A stretch of DNA of 51,863 nt from JBKBUF01 sp046290815 (GCA_046290815.1 JBKBUF010000030.1:1-51863); one strand, 5' to 3'. Numbered from the stretch's first letter, positions 8,285-17,230 are shown. The notes: a model not told the origin generated them from the sequence alone. Numbers and translations: made by a program.

Positions 8285-8888
8285 CATTCTGATTCTTATT
8301 GCTGTATTTGTTTCCTTTTTCTCATATGCACAGGAAAAGAAAGAATATTATCCTGACGGTAAGTTGAAGGCAGAGGGAATGTTATTAAATGGAATGAAAG
8401 ACGGCTTATGGAAATACTACTATCCGGATGGAAAGCTGATGGCAGAAGAACAGATGACAGAAGGTTTACAAAACGGAATACTGAAAAGCTATGATTTTAA
8501 TGGTAAACTGAAGCTGATGGAGAACTGGGTCATGGGCGCTCAGGAAGATAGTTCATTTGAATACCATTCCAATGGTCAGTTAAAACGTAAAGGTGTATAC
8601 AGGAATGGATTGTATGAAGGAGTATGGCTTAGCTTTTATGATAACGGGAAGTTGAAGAACAAAGGACAATATGTTAACGGCAATCCGGAAGGAGTGTGGC
8701 ATTTTTACCGTAACGACGGATCGCTCGAACATGAGGCAACTTACAAAAACGGTATGAAGGAAGGTCCGGGAAAATTATTTGACGAAAAAGGACAACTGGA
8801 GTCCGAAGGAAATTTTGTTAACGGCGAAATGGCAGGAGAGTGGAAGGTTTATAAGAATGGGAAGTTTAAGAAAACGGTAAAATATTAG
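8262..8888 (+). CDS. Exported YwqK/MORN-2 repeat protein, shorter paralogue (8 repeats)
   Basis: This 208-residue protein is a tandem paralogue of the preceding gene. I place the start at the ATG at 8262, because it begins a signal peptide (ILKNNILILIAVFVSFFSYA, cleaved before Q) and overlaps the stop of the upstream gene by 23 bases; the longer reading frame from 8199 would put charged residues ahead of the signal. About eight MORN_2 units follow, such as GVWLSFYDNGKLKNKGQYVN, ending in GEWKVYKNGKFKKTVKY. The overlap implies translational coupling and a shared role. The function is unknown; export is inferred from the signal peptide. Confidence 0.82.
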   Translation: MMKILKNNILILIAVFVSFFSYAQEKKEYYPDGKLKAEGMLLNGMKDGLWKYYYPDGKLMAEEQMTEGLQNGILKSYDFNGKLKLMENWVMGAQEDSSFEYHSNGQLKRKGVYRNGLYEGVWLSFYDNGKLKNKGQYVNGNPEGVWHFYRNDGSLEHEATYKNGMKEGPGKLFDEKGQLESEGNFVNGEMAGEWKVYKNGKFKKTVKY

Positions 8889-8958
8889 AATGTTGAATGT
8901 TAAATTTTGAATGTTGAATGAAAATAGGAGTAGCACTCATTTAACATTTAACATTTAA
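8889..8958. repeat. Two-armed heptad array forming a hairpin at a convergent junction
   Basis: Left arm: five in-phase heptads from 8889 (AATGTTG, AATGTTA, AATTTTG, AATGTTG, AATGAAA). Right arm: three heptads CATTTAA at 8938-8958. The segment 8891-8904 pairs with 8940-8953 over 14 positions, with one G-U wobble in RNA. It lies between the convergent YwqK paralogue and the MutS-like gene and probably serves as a transcript end in at least one direction. Confidence 0.75.
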
Positions 8959-8964
8959 CCTTCA

Positions 8965-10746
8965 TCATTTTATAATGTCCATTTTCTTCATCAAAAAAGT
9001 AGCATTTTTATTCTGAGCTACTCCTCTCTTTAATTTGTAATCAAAGTAAAGCTCATTGTTTTCAATCAGGCTTTCGAAGCAGTAGTTTTCGATTTTGCCG
9101 GGAAACTTATTTTCCATTTCTCCCAATCCGAGATCATGAGTCGCAACTGCTCCTATACAGTTGTATCGTAATAATTGCTCTATGAAACCCTCAGAGCCTG
9201 AAAGCTTGTCATTGCTATTTGTTCCTTTCAGCATCTCATCTACCAGTATCACCACTTTCTCTCCGGATTTAAGAGCCGTCATAATTTTTTGAAGCCTTTG
9301 CAGCTCAGCATAAAAATAGGATTTGCTCTCCTGAAGCACGTCGGATATCCTCATGCTGGAGTAGATGTTCATAACACCGCATCTCATTATACTTGCATTT
9401 ACAGGAGCACCTGTATAAGCAATAACCAGATTTAAACCAAGGGTTCGAAGGAAGGTACTTTTGCCGGCCATATTCGCTCCGGTAATGATGAACATCTTAT
9501 CAGAAACATTGAAGTTATTAAGCACATTCTGCTTATTAAAAATCAAAGGGTGTCCCGAATTTTCAGCTTCATATATCAGTTGTTCTGTACTTATTATTTC
9601 AGGATAAATATAGGCAGGATTATTGAAGGCATATGTTGCAAGGCTGTTTAATGCCTCTGTCTCATAAGTAATGTCCAGCCAGTCAAAAATTTTATCCTTG
9701 TTTCTTTTCTTCCATTTTTCAATTTTTCTTATCAGATGAATGTCGTAGAGGAAAATCGAGTTTACGAAAATTGCAAAGAGGATATTTAATCGGAAATCAA
9801 AATAACTAAGCAATGATTTGATTTTATTCAGTTCAATAATGCCTTCTGCAGATCCTGATTTTAGTTGTTGAAGTAATTGGCTGTTGAATTTTTGATTCTT
9901 AATAAGTGATAATAATTTCTGAAAAGTGTCAGCAAATTCCTGTTTTTTCGAAAGTAGCATGTGATATTGGTTGATCTCCTTGAGATTGTTGCCTAATACC
10001 AACCAGTTTATGACCAGAAAAATTCCGGTGAAGAGATCGGTATTAATGCCTGCAATCGAAATAAGAATAGAAGCCATTAATGCGACAGGGGAGATATATG
10101 AAATGTAAAGTATAAATTGATTGTCCGCAGCTTTAGGTTTAAGATTGATCCATTGATGAATATCCGATTCTACGCCTAATGAATTTTCTTTCATTCTGCC
10201 GGTGGCAAGATAATGGTGTCTGAACTCAGGTAATGACCCTAACTCCTTAATTGCGTACTGTCTGTTATGGATCTTATTGACGTTATTGACAGGATGATTA
10301 AATAGAGAAGCAAGTTTCTCGGATCCATGTTGAGTAAAGGTTCGGTTGATGTACTGAAAAAATGAACCGTTGCCGAAAACATCCAGATCATAGGAAAAAG
10401 GATGATTTGAATCAATGTATCTTTCACCTGAATCGAATTGATTTATAATGCCGGACAAACAGTCGATTTCGTCTTTGTTGATTTTGATCAGCTGTTGCAG
10501 AAACTGTTTTTTTCTATTGATCCTCCTGGAGAGTGAAATAAATACAATAAAGCATATAAGAGAAAAAATTAAAAACCATAGGAACACATCTGTCTCATAA
10601 TTCAATAGAAGAACAAAGGATGCTATCGCAGAGATAGCTGAAATTAACCTTAGAAGCGCAATATTGTCCGATTTCTTTTTCTCCCGGACAAATTCTCCGG
10701 TCACCTTTTCCAGTTCTTTTTGGTAAAATTCTGAAGTCTGAATCAT
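8965..10746 (-). CDS. Membrane-anchored MutS-family ATPase
   Basis: The protein has 593 residues. The C-terminal ~200 residues form a MutS-type ATPase: Walker A GANMAGKST with K429, a Walker B ending ILVDEML, and the conserved GTNS and ATHDLGL switches. The lever/core region precedes it (about 200-400). Instead of the mismatch-binding N-terminal domains of MutS it has a hydrophobic pair of helices at about residues 30-72, more hydrophobic segments near 215-255 and one near 320-340. It therefore looks membrane-bound and lacks the Phe-x-Glu mismatch clamp. It is not housekeeping MutS or MutS2 (no Smr domain). Its role in DNA transactions is unproven. It is a single gene on the minus strand. Confidence 0.85.
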   Translation of the reverse strand: MIQTSEFYQKELEKVTGEFVREKKKSDNIALLRLISAISAIASFVLLLNYETDVFLWFLIFSLICFIVFISLSRRINRKKQFLQQLIKINKDEIDCLSGIINQFDSGERYIDSNHPFSYDLDVFGNGSFFQYINRTFTQHGSEKLASLFNHPVNNVNKIHNRQYAIKELGSLPEFRHHYLATGRMKENSLGVESDIHQWINLKPKAADNQFILYISYISPVALMASILISIAGINTDLFTGIFLVINWLVLGNNLKEINQYHMLLSKKQEFADTFQKLLSLIKNQKFNSQLLQQLKSGSAEGIIELNKIKSLLSYFDFRLNILFAIFVNSIFLYDIHLIRKIEKWKKRNKDKIFDWLDITYETEALNSLATYAFNNPAYIYPEIISTEQLIYEAENSGHPLIFNKQNVLNNFNVSDKMFIITGANMAGKSTFLRTLGLNLVIAYTGAPVNASIMRCGVMNIYSSMRISDVLQESKSYFYAELQRLQKIMTALKSGEKVVILVDEMLKGTNSNDKLSGSEGFIEQLLRYNCIGAVATHDLGLGEMENKFPGKIENYCFESLIENNELYFDYKLKRGVAQNKNATFLMKKMDIIK

Positions 10747-10908
10747 TCTAGTATTGCGATTAATGTAATTTTTTACCTGATTTTATCCACATTGATCGAA
10801 TTTTCGGAGATTTATAGGCCTAGCTTACAACCAAAAACGCAGACCTGTACGTAAAAGACCAAGTAATATCTTGTTCAAATATATCAAACTAATATTAAAC
10901 CCTATTTT

Positions 10909-13704
10909 ATGAAAAGAATTTTACTTCTATTTTTTGTCGTCACGTTAATAACATTTACCGGGCGAGCGCAAATTGTGCCTAACGGTTCCTTTGAGCAATG
11001 GGAAAATTTTGAAATGTTCCTGGTCCCTAAAGCTGTTCCTCCCACCACTGAGTTTCAATCTATAAATCACAGAATGAAATTAAGATATGGTCAGATTGGA
11101 ATGATGCCCGTGGCCAGGGGGGAAGGTAAAGCTATGAGGCTGGAAACCAAAACTTATACTAAAGGTACTGAGTCTCAAACAGAACTTGCATATGCTGTTT
11201 GGGGAAATGCCGATAATGGACAGTTTAATGGTGGTATTCCATTTACAAACCAAGGAGTAACGGGATTAACTATGGATTTAAGGTATAGCATTAATCCTTT
11301 AAGTCCTGGACTTATATTGGTATATTTTTCAAAGAATGGTAGTGCAGCAGGACCGGGAAACTTTGGAGAACCCGGAATGTATGTTTTTCCTGTTTCAGGC
11401 AATCAGAGCATATTTACTACAATGACATTTAACATAGCTCCTGGTTTGTCAATGGAACCGGATCATTGTTTAATTGCCTTTGCTTCTAATAATCCTTTTG
11501 ATGATAATGCACCGGTATTTCCTGGTGACTTCATGGAAGTGGATAATATTAAATTTGAAGGTGCGACGACAGTAGTTCCTGCAGGGGATTTTGAAGAATG
11601 GGAGATGGTTCCTCCTGTTGAATTGCCAGCTGTTTGGAATTTGCTACATGAAAGTTCTACAGCATCTTTAAAATCCACCGATAAATATTCCGGAGAATAT
11701 GCCTTGAAGCTTATTTCTTATGGTTCGGGTTCTCAAGCCAGAAGTCAAACTATAGCGATAGGAAATGAATATTATATTCAGGAGCAGGATACAACCATTA
11801 TAGTTCCGGGAATGGCGCTTTCTGGAAAACCAAAATCAATAGGATTCCATTATAAATATTCAAGATTAAATACAGATTCAGGTAACGTATATGTCTTTCT
11901 AAGTAAATGGGATGCTGTAAATAATAAAAGGATTGCTGTTGGAGGCTCATGGGCAAAATTAGAACCAGCCTCTGATTACACCTATTTCTTTAACCATATT
12001 AATTATCTCAATACCGAAGTTCCTGACTCAGCATTTATCCGTTTTTCTGCAAGTGTCAAATGGCCTGCAGAGGCAGGAAGTATTCTCCTTATAGATGATG
12101 TAAGATTCAACTATTGTGATGAAAATATCAATATTTCAGGAAGTGCATCCTTCTGCCCCAATGCTCAAGGTATGGCTTACTCTATCGTTCACACTCCCGG
12201 TTCAACATATTCATGGACTGTACCATCCGATGCATCAATTGCTTCAGGAGCTACCAGCAATAATATAACCGTTAATTTCGGTTCGGCTCCCGGTATTATC
12301 AAAGTAACTAAAACCTACATCGATGGTTGCGACAGCAAAGAATTTGAATTGAATGTAAGTGTGGCTTCTACTCCGACCGTTAATGCAGGAAATAACGCAG
12401 TAATTTGTCAGACAGGCTCTGCGGCATTAAATGGTTCTGTAGTTGGTGCAGCAGGAGGTAAATGGTCTGGTGGTACAGGTACATTCCTGCCAAATGACGA
12501 AACACTGAATGCTACTTATGTGCCGGGTGCAGGAGATATTGGTGACGGATCTGAAAATGATTCACAGAGAACAATCACATTGACATTAACATCCACAGGA
12601 CATGGTTCATGTGAAGCTGAAAGCCATACTATGACTGTCACAGTTCAAACTTCAGTAGAGGCCATTTTAGTTTCGGCACCATCTGCAGTATGTGCGAGTA
12701 ATCCTGCAATTAGTTTATCAGGTAATAGCAAAGGATATTCGGTCGGAGGAGGCTGGTCTTCTGCTGGAAACGGACAATTCAATGATCCGAATAATGAAAA
12801 TACAGTTTATACTCCTTCTCAGGAAGAAATTACCGCAGGCGAAGTGATTATTTATGGAACTGCAGAAGGAGATGCTTGTCCAAATGATACCAAAGAAGTA
12901 AAAATTGCTATCAATAAAGTTCCTTCTGTAAGTGCAGGTCAGGATCAGACTATCTGTGGATACTCTGTAACTCTTTCAGGTGTGTCCGCATCTGGCCATA
13001 ATGTAACATGGTCTGGGGGGGCAAACGGTACATACACTGCTCAGCAATCAGCAACTACTAACTACACTGCTTCAGCTGCTGACCTTTCTGCTGGTTTGGT
13101 GACATTCACAATTGAGTCCACCGAAAACGGAGCATGTGCAAAAGCTTCAGATAATGTTGTGGTAACATTCAAAGCTCCGATTGTGGTAAATGCTGGAACA
13201 GGATCTTCTGTATGTACTGGCCAGAATATTGCTCTTAACGGTTCTGTAAGCGGTGGTACAACTACCGGAATATGGACTAGTTCTGGAAACGGATCTTTCA
13301 GCAGCAATACTGATCTTCAGGCAGCTTATACTCCATCAAGCAATGACATTCAGGCCGGTCAGGTTACATTAACACTTACATCTACTAACAGTGGTTGTAC
13401 AGAACAAACTTCTCAGGTAACATATACCATCAGCGTTTGTACCGGAACAAGCTTACTGGATAAATCATCTGTTTTGATGTATCCTAATCCTACTAAAGGA
13501 ATGTTCACAGTAGAAACCAGAAGCGGTGCTTCCATTGAAAAAGTTGAATTGCTTAATAACATGCAGCAGGATATGGGTAATATCAATGTTGAAATGAATG
13601 GAGCTTCTGCTAATGTAGATCTGACAAATATTGAATCAGGGGTATATTTTATAGTTGTAACTTCTGCTAATGGCAGATCAGTTCAAAAACTAATAAAGCA
13701 ATAA
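10909..13704 (+). CDS. T9SS type A secreted, adhesin-like repeat protein
   Basis: This 931-residue protein starts with a signal peptide ending in TGRAQ (residue ~21). Two related N-terminal beta-sandwich-like modules follow (about 22-220 beginning VPNGSFEQWE, and about 222-400 beginning VPAGDFEEWE); they resemble PCMD-type putative carbohydrate-binding domains. A PKD-like stretch comes next (about 403-485). Four imperfect repeats of ~85-100 residues then begin near 489, 588, 673 and 758, with the pattern VNAG-x-I/V-C-x-TG-x-L-x-G, a W-S/T-S-G-x-G-F core and a T-L-T-L-TSTN/G-x-C end. The final ~75 residues (from VLMYPNPTKGMF) are a T9SS type A sorting domain, so it is exported across the outer membrane and probably surface-linked. 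It is a candidate glycan or cell-surface adhesin; ligand unknown. A strong terminator follows. Confidence 0.85.
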   Translation: MKRILLLFFVVTLITFTGRAQIVPNGSFEQWENFEMFLVPKAVPPTTEFQSINHRMKLRYGQIGMMPVARGEGKAMRLETKTYTKGTESQTELAYAVWGNADNGQFNGGIPFTNQGVTGLTMDLRYSINPLSPGLILVYFSKNGSAAGPGNFGEPGMYVFPVSGNQSIFTTMTFNIAPGLSMEPDHCLIAFASNNPFDDNAPVFPGDFMEVDNIKFEGATTVVPAGDFEEWEMVPPVELPAVWNLLHESSTASLKSTDKYSGEYALKLISYGSGSQARSQTIAIGNEYYIQEQDTTIIVPGMALSGKPKSIGFHYKYSRLNTDSGNVYVFLSKWDAVNNKRIAVGGSWAKLEPASDYTYFFNHINYLNTEVPDSAFIRFSASVKWPAEAGSILLIDDVRFNYCDENINISGSASFCPNAQGMAYSIVHTPGSTYSWTVPSDASIASGATSNNITVNFGSAPGIIKVTKTYIDGCDSKEFELNVSVASTPTVNAGNNAVICQTGSAALNGSVVGAAGGKWSGGTGTFLPNDETLNATYVPGAGDIGDGSENDSQRTITLTLTSTGHGSCEAESHTMTVTVQTSVEAILVSAPSAVCASNPAISLSGNSKGYSVGGGWSSAGNGQFNDPNNENTVYTPSQEEITAGEVIIYGTAEGDACPNDTKEVKIAINKVPSVSAGQDQTICGYSVTLSGVSASGHNVTWSGGANGTYTAQQSATTNYTASAADLSAGLVTFTIESTENGACAKASDNVVVTFKAPIVVNAGTGSSVCTGQNIALNGSVSGGTTTGIWTSSGNGSFSSNTDLQAAYTPSSNDIQAGQVTLTLTSTNSGCTEQTSQVTYTISVCTGTSLLDKSSVLMYPNPTKGMFTVETRSGASIEKVELLNNMQQDMGNINVEMNGASANVDLTNIESGVYFIVVTSANGRSVQKLIKQ

Positions 13705-13723
13705 CCTGAAATTTTAAAGCTTT

Positions 13724-13760
13724 AAAGGCTGTGTTGGTTAAAACGACACAGCCTTTTTTT
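13724..13760. terminator. Bidirectional rho-independent terminator
   Basis: An 11-bp perfect inverted repeat, 13724-13734 (AAAGGCTGTGT) with 13746-13756 (ACACAGCCTTT), has an 11-base loop and is followed by a T run on the plus strand. The minus strand has A/T tracts on the other side. It lies between the convergent T9SS protein and GNAT genes, and the GNAT stop codon overlaps its edge, so it can end both transcripts. Confidence 0.9.
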
Positions 13761-14247
13761 ATTTTAAATCCCTAATGAAAATTAAAATCTCTTTAGATTC
13801 TCCTGTTCTGTTGCTGGTAAATGAACCCGCGTATTTAAATCCGCATTTCTCAATTATTCTGATACTAGCAGGATTATCTCTGGATATATTGGCGGTGATG
13901 CTATTCAGATTTTTTTCTGAGATAAGCGTTATGCTTTGTTTTAATGCTAAACTAACTATCCCCTGATTTTGAAATCGGGATGAAATAAAATAAGAGACTT
14001 CTGTGTTTGTGCCTTCTTCAGATAATTTATAAAAAACTATTCCCTCCATTAAATTATTTATACTTATACCAAAAAGAATATGCGATTGCTGATTTTTTAG
14101 GAAACGATAAGTGTCAGACTCAGATAAAGTAGATTGGCATAGAACAGGGAAATAATCCCACAATTCTTCTCTTACTTTTTCCATTAAATTAAACAGCGCT
14201 TCGCTGTGTTCAGGCAAAAGAAGTTGCAGGTGGTATTGAAAATTCAA
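13759..14247 (-). CDS. GNAT-family N-acetyltransferase (RimJ/RimL-like), TTG start
   Basis: This 162-residue protein has the GNAT fold in RimJ/RimL style: an N-terminal NFQYHLQLLLPEHSEALFNL strand-helix, a central EVSYFISSRFQNQGIVSLAL acetyl-CoA-binding block (variant of the Q/R-x-x-G-x-G/A loop) and a C-terminal NPASIRIIEKCGFKYAG motif. It should transfer acetyl from acetyl-CoA to an amine or protein N-terminus; the target is unknown. The start is a TTG at 14247; no in-frame ATG precedes Met22, and starting there would remove the first strand. The TTG lies three bases after the TAA of the small upstream gene and in the same frame, pointing to termination-reinitiation. The stop overlaps the terminator. 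Confidence 0.78.
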   Translation of the reverse strand: MNFQYHLQLLLPEHSEALFNLMEKVREELWDYFPVLCQSTLSESDTYRFLKNQQSHILFGISINNLMEGIVFYKLSEEGTNTEVSYFISSRFQNQGIVSLALKQSITLISEKNLNSITANISRDNPASIRIIEKCGFKYAGSFTSNRTGESKEILIFIRDLK

Positions 14248-14250
14248 GCC

Positions 14251-14427
14251 TTAGATTATTTTTTCATTCAGCTCAAGCATGACTTTCAGCAATGCTTCCA
14301 TTTCCTGATTTTTAGCTTCCGCAGATTTTTCTTTACAGGGGATGAGCAGATCGTTGATGTAGCTGCTGATAGCACAATAAAGGTTTTGAGCATCCTTTTT
14401 GTCTATTACTATTTGAACGGTTTCCAT
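14251..14427 (-). CDS. Small conserved-looking hypothetical protein upstream of GNAT gene
   Basis: This is a 58-residue protein beginning METVQIVIDKKDAQNLYCAI. I chose the ATG at 14427 because the longer frame starts with GTG inside an inverted repeat. The content is acidic/amphipathic helix (for example KNQEMEALLKVMLELNEK) with no signal or membrane segment. I do not recognise a family. It directly precedes the GNAT gene, in the same frame and separated by TAA-GGC, so it is translated and likely regulated with it. Coding status is inferred from the helix-like composition and the tight coupling. Confidence 0.6.
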   Translation of the reverse strand: METVQIVIDKKDAQNLYCAISSYINDLLIPCKEKSAEAKNQEMEALLKVMLELNEKII

Positions 14428-14440
14428 AGCTATTAAATAA

Positions 14441-14478
14441 TTTAGTGACACATAAATTGTGCAAACCGGGTCACTAAA
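14441..14478 (-). other. Inverted repeat downstream of E2 gene
   Basis: TTTAGTGAC (14441-14449) and GTCACTAAA (14470-14478) form a perfect 9-bp stem with a 20-base loop. It lies just after the 3' end of the acyltransferase gene and just before the small ORF on the minus strand. It could be a weak terminator/attenuator or an operator for the small ORF-GNAT pair; no long T run follows. Confidence 0.5.
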
Positions 14479-14519
14479 ATATGAAAAAAATATTTAACTC
14501 AAAATCAAAAATTATTTAA

Positions 14520-15824
14520 CTAAAACACTCTTCTGTTTATGTCAAATTTTTCAAGGTAATCTGCTACTCTTCTTACGAACATGCCTCCGAGAGAGCCGTC
14601 AACCACTCTGTGATCATAAGAATGAGATAAGAACATCATGTGTCTTATTCCGATAGTGTCGCCATGGGGTGTCTCTATAACTGCAGGTTTCTTCACCACA
14701 GCACCAAGAGCAAGTATGGCTATCTGCGGTTGCATAATGATAGGAGTTCCCATCATATTTCCAAATGAGCCAACATTGGAAACTGTAAATGTTCCACCTG
14801 ATAAATCGTCAGGATTTAACTTATTTGCTCTGGCTTTTCTTGCCAGTTCATTTACCTTTTTTGTCAAACCAACAAGGTTAAGCTGATCGGCATTTTTTAT
14901 AACCGGTACAATAAGGTTATTCGTTGGTAAGGCAACAGCAACTCCGATATTAATATCTTTCTTTAATATAATTTTATCGCCCTCTACAGATGCATTAATG
15001 GAAGGGTAATCCTTTATGGCTTTTATGACTGCTTCAATAAAAATCGGAGTGTAGGTTAATGCAGCTTCTTCCTTCTCCATGAATTCCTGCTTTACTCTGT
15101 TTCTCCAATAAACGATATTGGTAACATCAGCCTCCACAAAGGAAGTTACATGCGGTGATATCCTTTTTGATTCAACCATTCTTTCGGCAATCATTTTTCT
15201 CATCCTGTCCATTTCGATGATTTCAACATTGCCGTTTAATGAGCTTGCAGGTTTTAACTGTTCTGCAGGCTCCGATTTTGTTTGTGCTGCTTGTACAGAG
15301 GCTTCTGGTTTCTTTTCTCCGTTTTTGCCTTTATTGGCTATAAAAGCAAGGATATCATTTTTAGTAACTCTTCCATCTTTACCTGTACCTGGAATAGCTT
15401 CCAATTCAGTCATGCTGATCTTTTCTTCCCTGGCAATATTTAATACCAGCGGGGAGTAAAATCTACCTTCAGCAACAGGCGTATTTTCTCTTGGAGCATA
15501 TGAAGGTGCAGTAACTTTTGTTTCTACCTGGACAACAGACTGTGCTTTCACCACAGGGGGCTGTTTTGATTCTTCCACACCTGATTCAGTACTGATAATA
15601 GCAATGGCTTTGCCAACAGCCACGACTTCTCCTGGCTGAGCAAGTATTTCCTTTAAAATGCCTGCATGCGTGGCAGGTACTTCTGTATCTACTTTATCTG
15701 TCGCCACTTCCAGTACAGACTCATCCTGCTCAATTTTGTCACCAACATTTTTAAGCCATTTTAAAATGGTCCCTTCCATTATACTTTCGCCCATTTTGGG
15801 CATCACCATTTCAACTAATGCCAT
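14520..15824 (-). CDS. Dihydrolipoamide acyltransferase (E2) of a 2-oxoacid dehydrogenase complex
   Basis: The protein has 434 residues in classic E2 order. A lipoyl domain spans about 1-78 with lipoylated K44 in EVATDKVDTEVPA. An Ala/Pro/Lys-rich linker leads to a peripheral-subunit-binding domain at about 121-160 (YSPLVLNIAREEKISMTELE). A second linker precedes the catalytic domain from about 200 to the end, which carries the active-site H405-x3-D409-G (SYDHRVVDGS). It transfers acyl groups from E1 to CoA in the cytoplasm. The sequence style (MALVEMVMPKMGESI) fits the branched-chain or a general 2-oxoacid complex rather than the pyruvate enzyme, but the acyl substrate cannot be fixed; E1 and E3 are not nearby. 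It follows cinA by a 119-base gap. Confidence 0.92.
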   Translation of the reverse strand: MALVEMVMPKMGESIMEGTILKWLKNVGDKIEQDESVLEVATDKVDTEVPATHAGILKEILAQPGEVVAVGKAIAIISTESGVEESKQPPVVKAQSVVQVETKVTAPSYAPRENTPVAEGRFYSPLVLNIAREEKISMTELEAIPGTGKDGRVTKNDILAFIANKGKNGEKKPEASVQAAQTKSEPAEQLKPASSLNGNVEIIEMDRMRKMIAERMVESKRISPHVTSFVEADVTNIVYWRNRVKQEFMEKEEAALTYTPIFIEAVIKAIKDYPSINASVEGDKIILKKDINIGVAVALPTNNLIVPVIKNADQLNLVGLTKKVNELARKARANKLNPDDLSGGTFTVSNVGSFGNMMGTPIIMQPQIAILALGAVVKKPAVIETPHGDTIGIRHMMFLSHSYDHRVVDGSLGGMFVRRVADYLEKFDINRRVF

Positions 15825-15943
15825 GATTTATGCTTTAAATTACTGTGTATCAGTATTTTATTATCTGTATTCTCAATTAAGAAATCAAAGTTAATATTTT
15901 TGATAGTTTTCTCAATTGTTTTAAGATTATAATTACCCAACCG

Positions 15944-17200
15944 TTAAGGCTGATTTTTGATTTTCAGACATTCCAGAATCAGATTTTTTACAGCAACTGA
16001 GGTCAATCTTATTATGTTTTCTCTTGTTCCTGATAAGTTTAATTTCCTGGTAACTGTTTTCTCTTCATCTGAATAGGCAATCCACACGGTGCCTACAGGC
16101 TTATCCTTTGTTCCTCCTCCCGGACCTGCTATACCACTGGTGGCGACACCGATATCAGTTTTTAGAATGATTCTGATGTTTTCAGCCATTTGTCTGACTG
16201 TACTTTCACTCACAGCTCCATCTTCTGAAAGAGACTGGCTGTTTACCCCCAGAGTATTGATTTTAACTTGATTATCATAAGCTACCACAGACCCTTTGAA
16301 ATATTCAGAGCTACCCGCAATAGAAGTTATTTCAGAAGCAATAAGGCCCCCTGTGCAACTTTCTGCCGTGGAAATAGTCAACCGGTGTGATTTTAATTTA
16401 TTGGAGATTACTGATATCAATTCATCATCCTGGTATCCATAAATGTATTTTTCAATTAAAGGCTTTACTTTGCTCACCTGTTCATTTAATTGTTTCCTTA
16501 ATTCTTCTAAATCTCTGCCTTTACCAGTTAACCTCAATTTTACGCCATCCAGTGAAGGAAGATATGCAAGTTTAATATGTGAAGGTAAGTTTTCTTCCCA
16601 GTCTTTTATGATGTCGGAAAGATATGATTCACCAATACCTGAAGTTCTGATAAAAAAGTGCTCGATTACCGGTAAAATAAACTTTGATTTTAATATTGGT
16701 ATCAGCTCCTGACTGATGATATTTTTCATTTCAAAAGGGACACCAGGCAAGGAAACAAAAATTTTTCCTTCTTTTTCAAAAAGCATTCCCGGTGCAGTGC
16801 CGGATTCATTTCTGATATATTCACAATTATCAGGTAGGTAAGCCTGTTGCAGATTAGTTTCAGACAATTCTTTACCTCGCTTTGCAAAAAATGCTTTTAC
16901 ATCCTGCAAGGCTTGCTTGTGCAACTGAAGCCTGGAATTAAAAAAACGACAAAGGGTTTGTTTGGTAATGTCATCTTTGGTGGGCCCTAAGCCACCGGTG
17001 ATAATAATTAAATCTGACCTTAGATAAGATTCCTCCAGTATTTTCAATATTTCAGTTTGAGAATCTCCTACAGAACTTTTCCTGATTACAGAAAATCCTA
17101 ATGCAGTCAATTGCTGACTGATCCATTGTGAATTGGTGTCAGTAATTTGTCCATACAAAATTTCATCTCCGATGGTAATGATTTCAACAAATTTTTCCAT
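15944..17200 (-). CDS. cinA: CinA-family nicotinamide-nucleotide amidohydrolase
   Basis: This 418-residue two-domain CinA contains an N-terminal MoCF-like domain (about 1-170; EIITIGDEILYGQITDTNSQ and IITGGLGPTKDD) associated with ADP-ribose/NAD-related hydrolysis. The C-terminal amidohydrolase domain (about 255-418) has STAESCTGGLIASEITSIAG and GIAGPGGGTKDKPVGTVWIA and deamidates NMN to nicotinate mononucleotide in the pyridine nucleotide cycle. I start it at the ATG at 17200, since the longer frame (to 17245) would begin inside the terminator of the upstream subtilase gene and adds 15 unrelated residues. It precedes the E2 gene on the same strand. Confidence 0.92.
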   Translation of the reverse strand: MEKFVEIITIGDEILYGQITDTNSQWISQQLTALGFSVIRKSSVGDSQTEILKILEESYLRSDLIIITGGLGPTKDDITKQTLCRFFNSRLQLHKQALQDVKAFFAKRGKELSETNLQQAYLPDNCEYIRNESGTAPGMLFEKEGKIFVSLPGVPFEMKNIISQELIPILKSKFILPVIEHFFIRTSGIGESYLSDIIKDWEENLPSHIKLAYLPSLDGVKLRLTGKGRDLEELRKQLNEQVSKVKPLIEKYIYGYQDDELISVISNKLKSHRLTISTAESCTGGLIASEITSIAGSSEYFKGSVVAYDNQVKINTLGVNSQSLSEDGAVSESTVRQMAENIRIILKTDIGVATSGIAGPGGGTKDKPVGTVWIAYSDEEKTVTRKLNLSGTRENIIRLTSVAVKNLILECLKIKNQP

Positions 17201-17230
17201 TGAATGCAAAATGTTAACTGTAGTAAATGA

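Noticed and set aside
6341..8888. Toxin-antitoxin system suggested by the YwqK family name
   Set aside because: Both proteins have signal peptides, are repeat ribbons and have no adjacent toxin-like gene.
8965..10746. Housekeeping mismatch repair MutS or MutS2
   Set aside because: There are no mismatch-binding domains and no Smr domain, and the protein has membrane helices.
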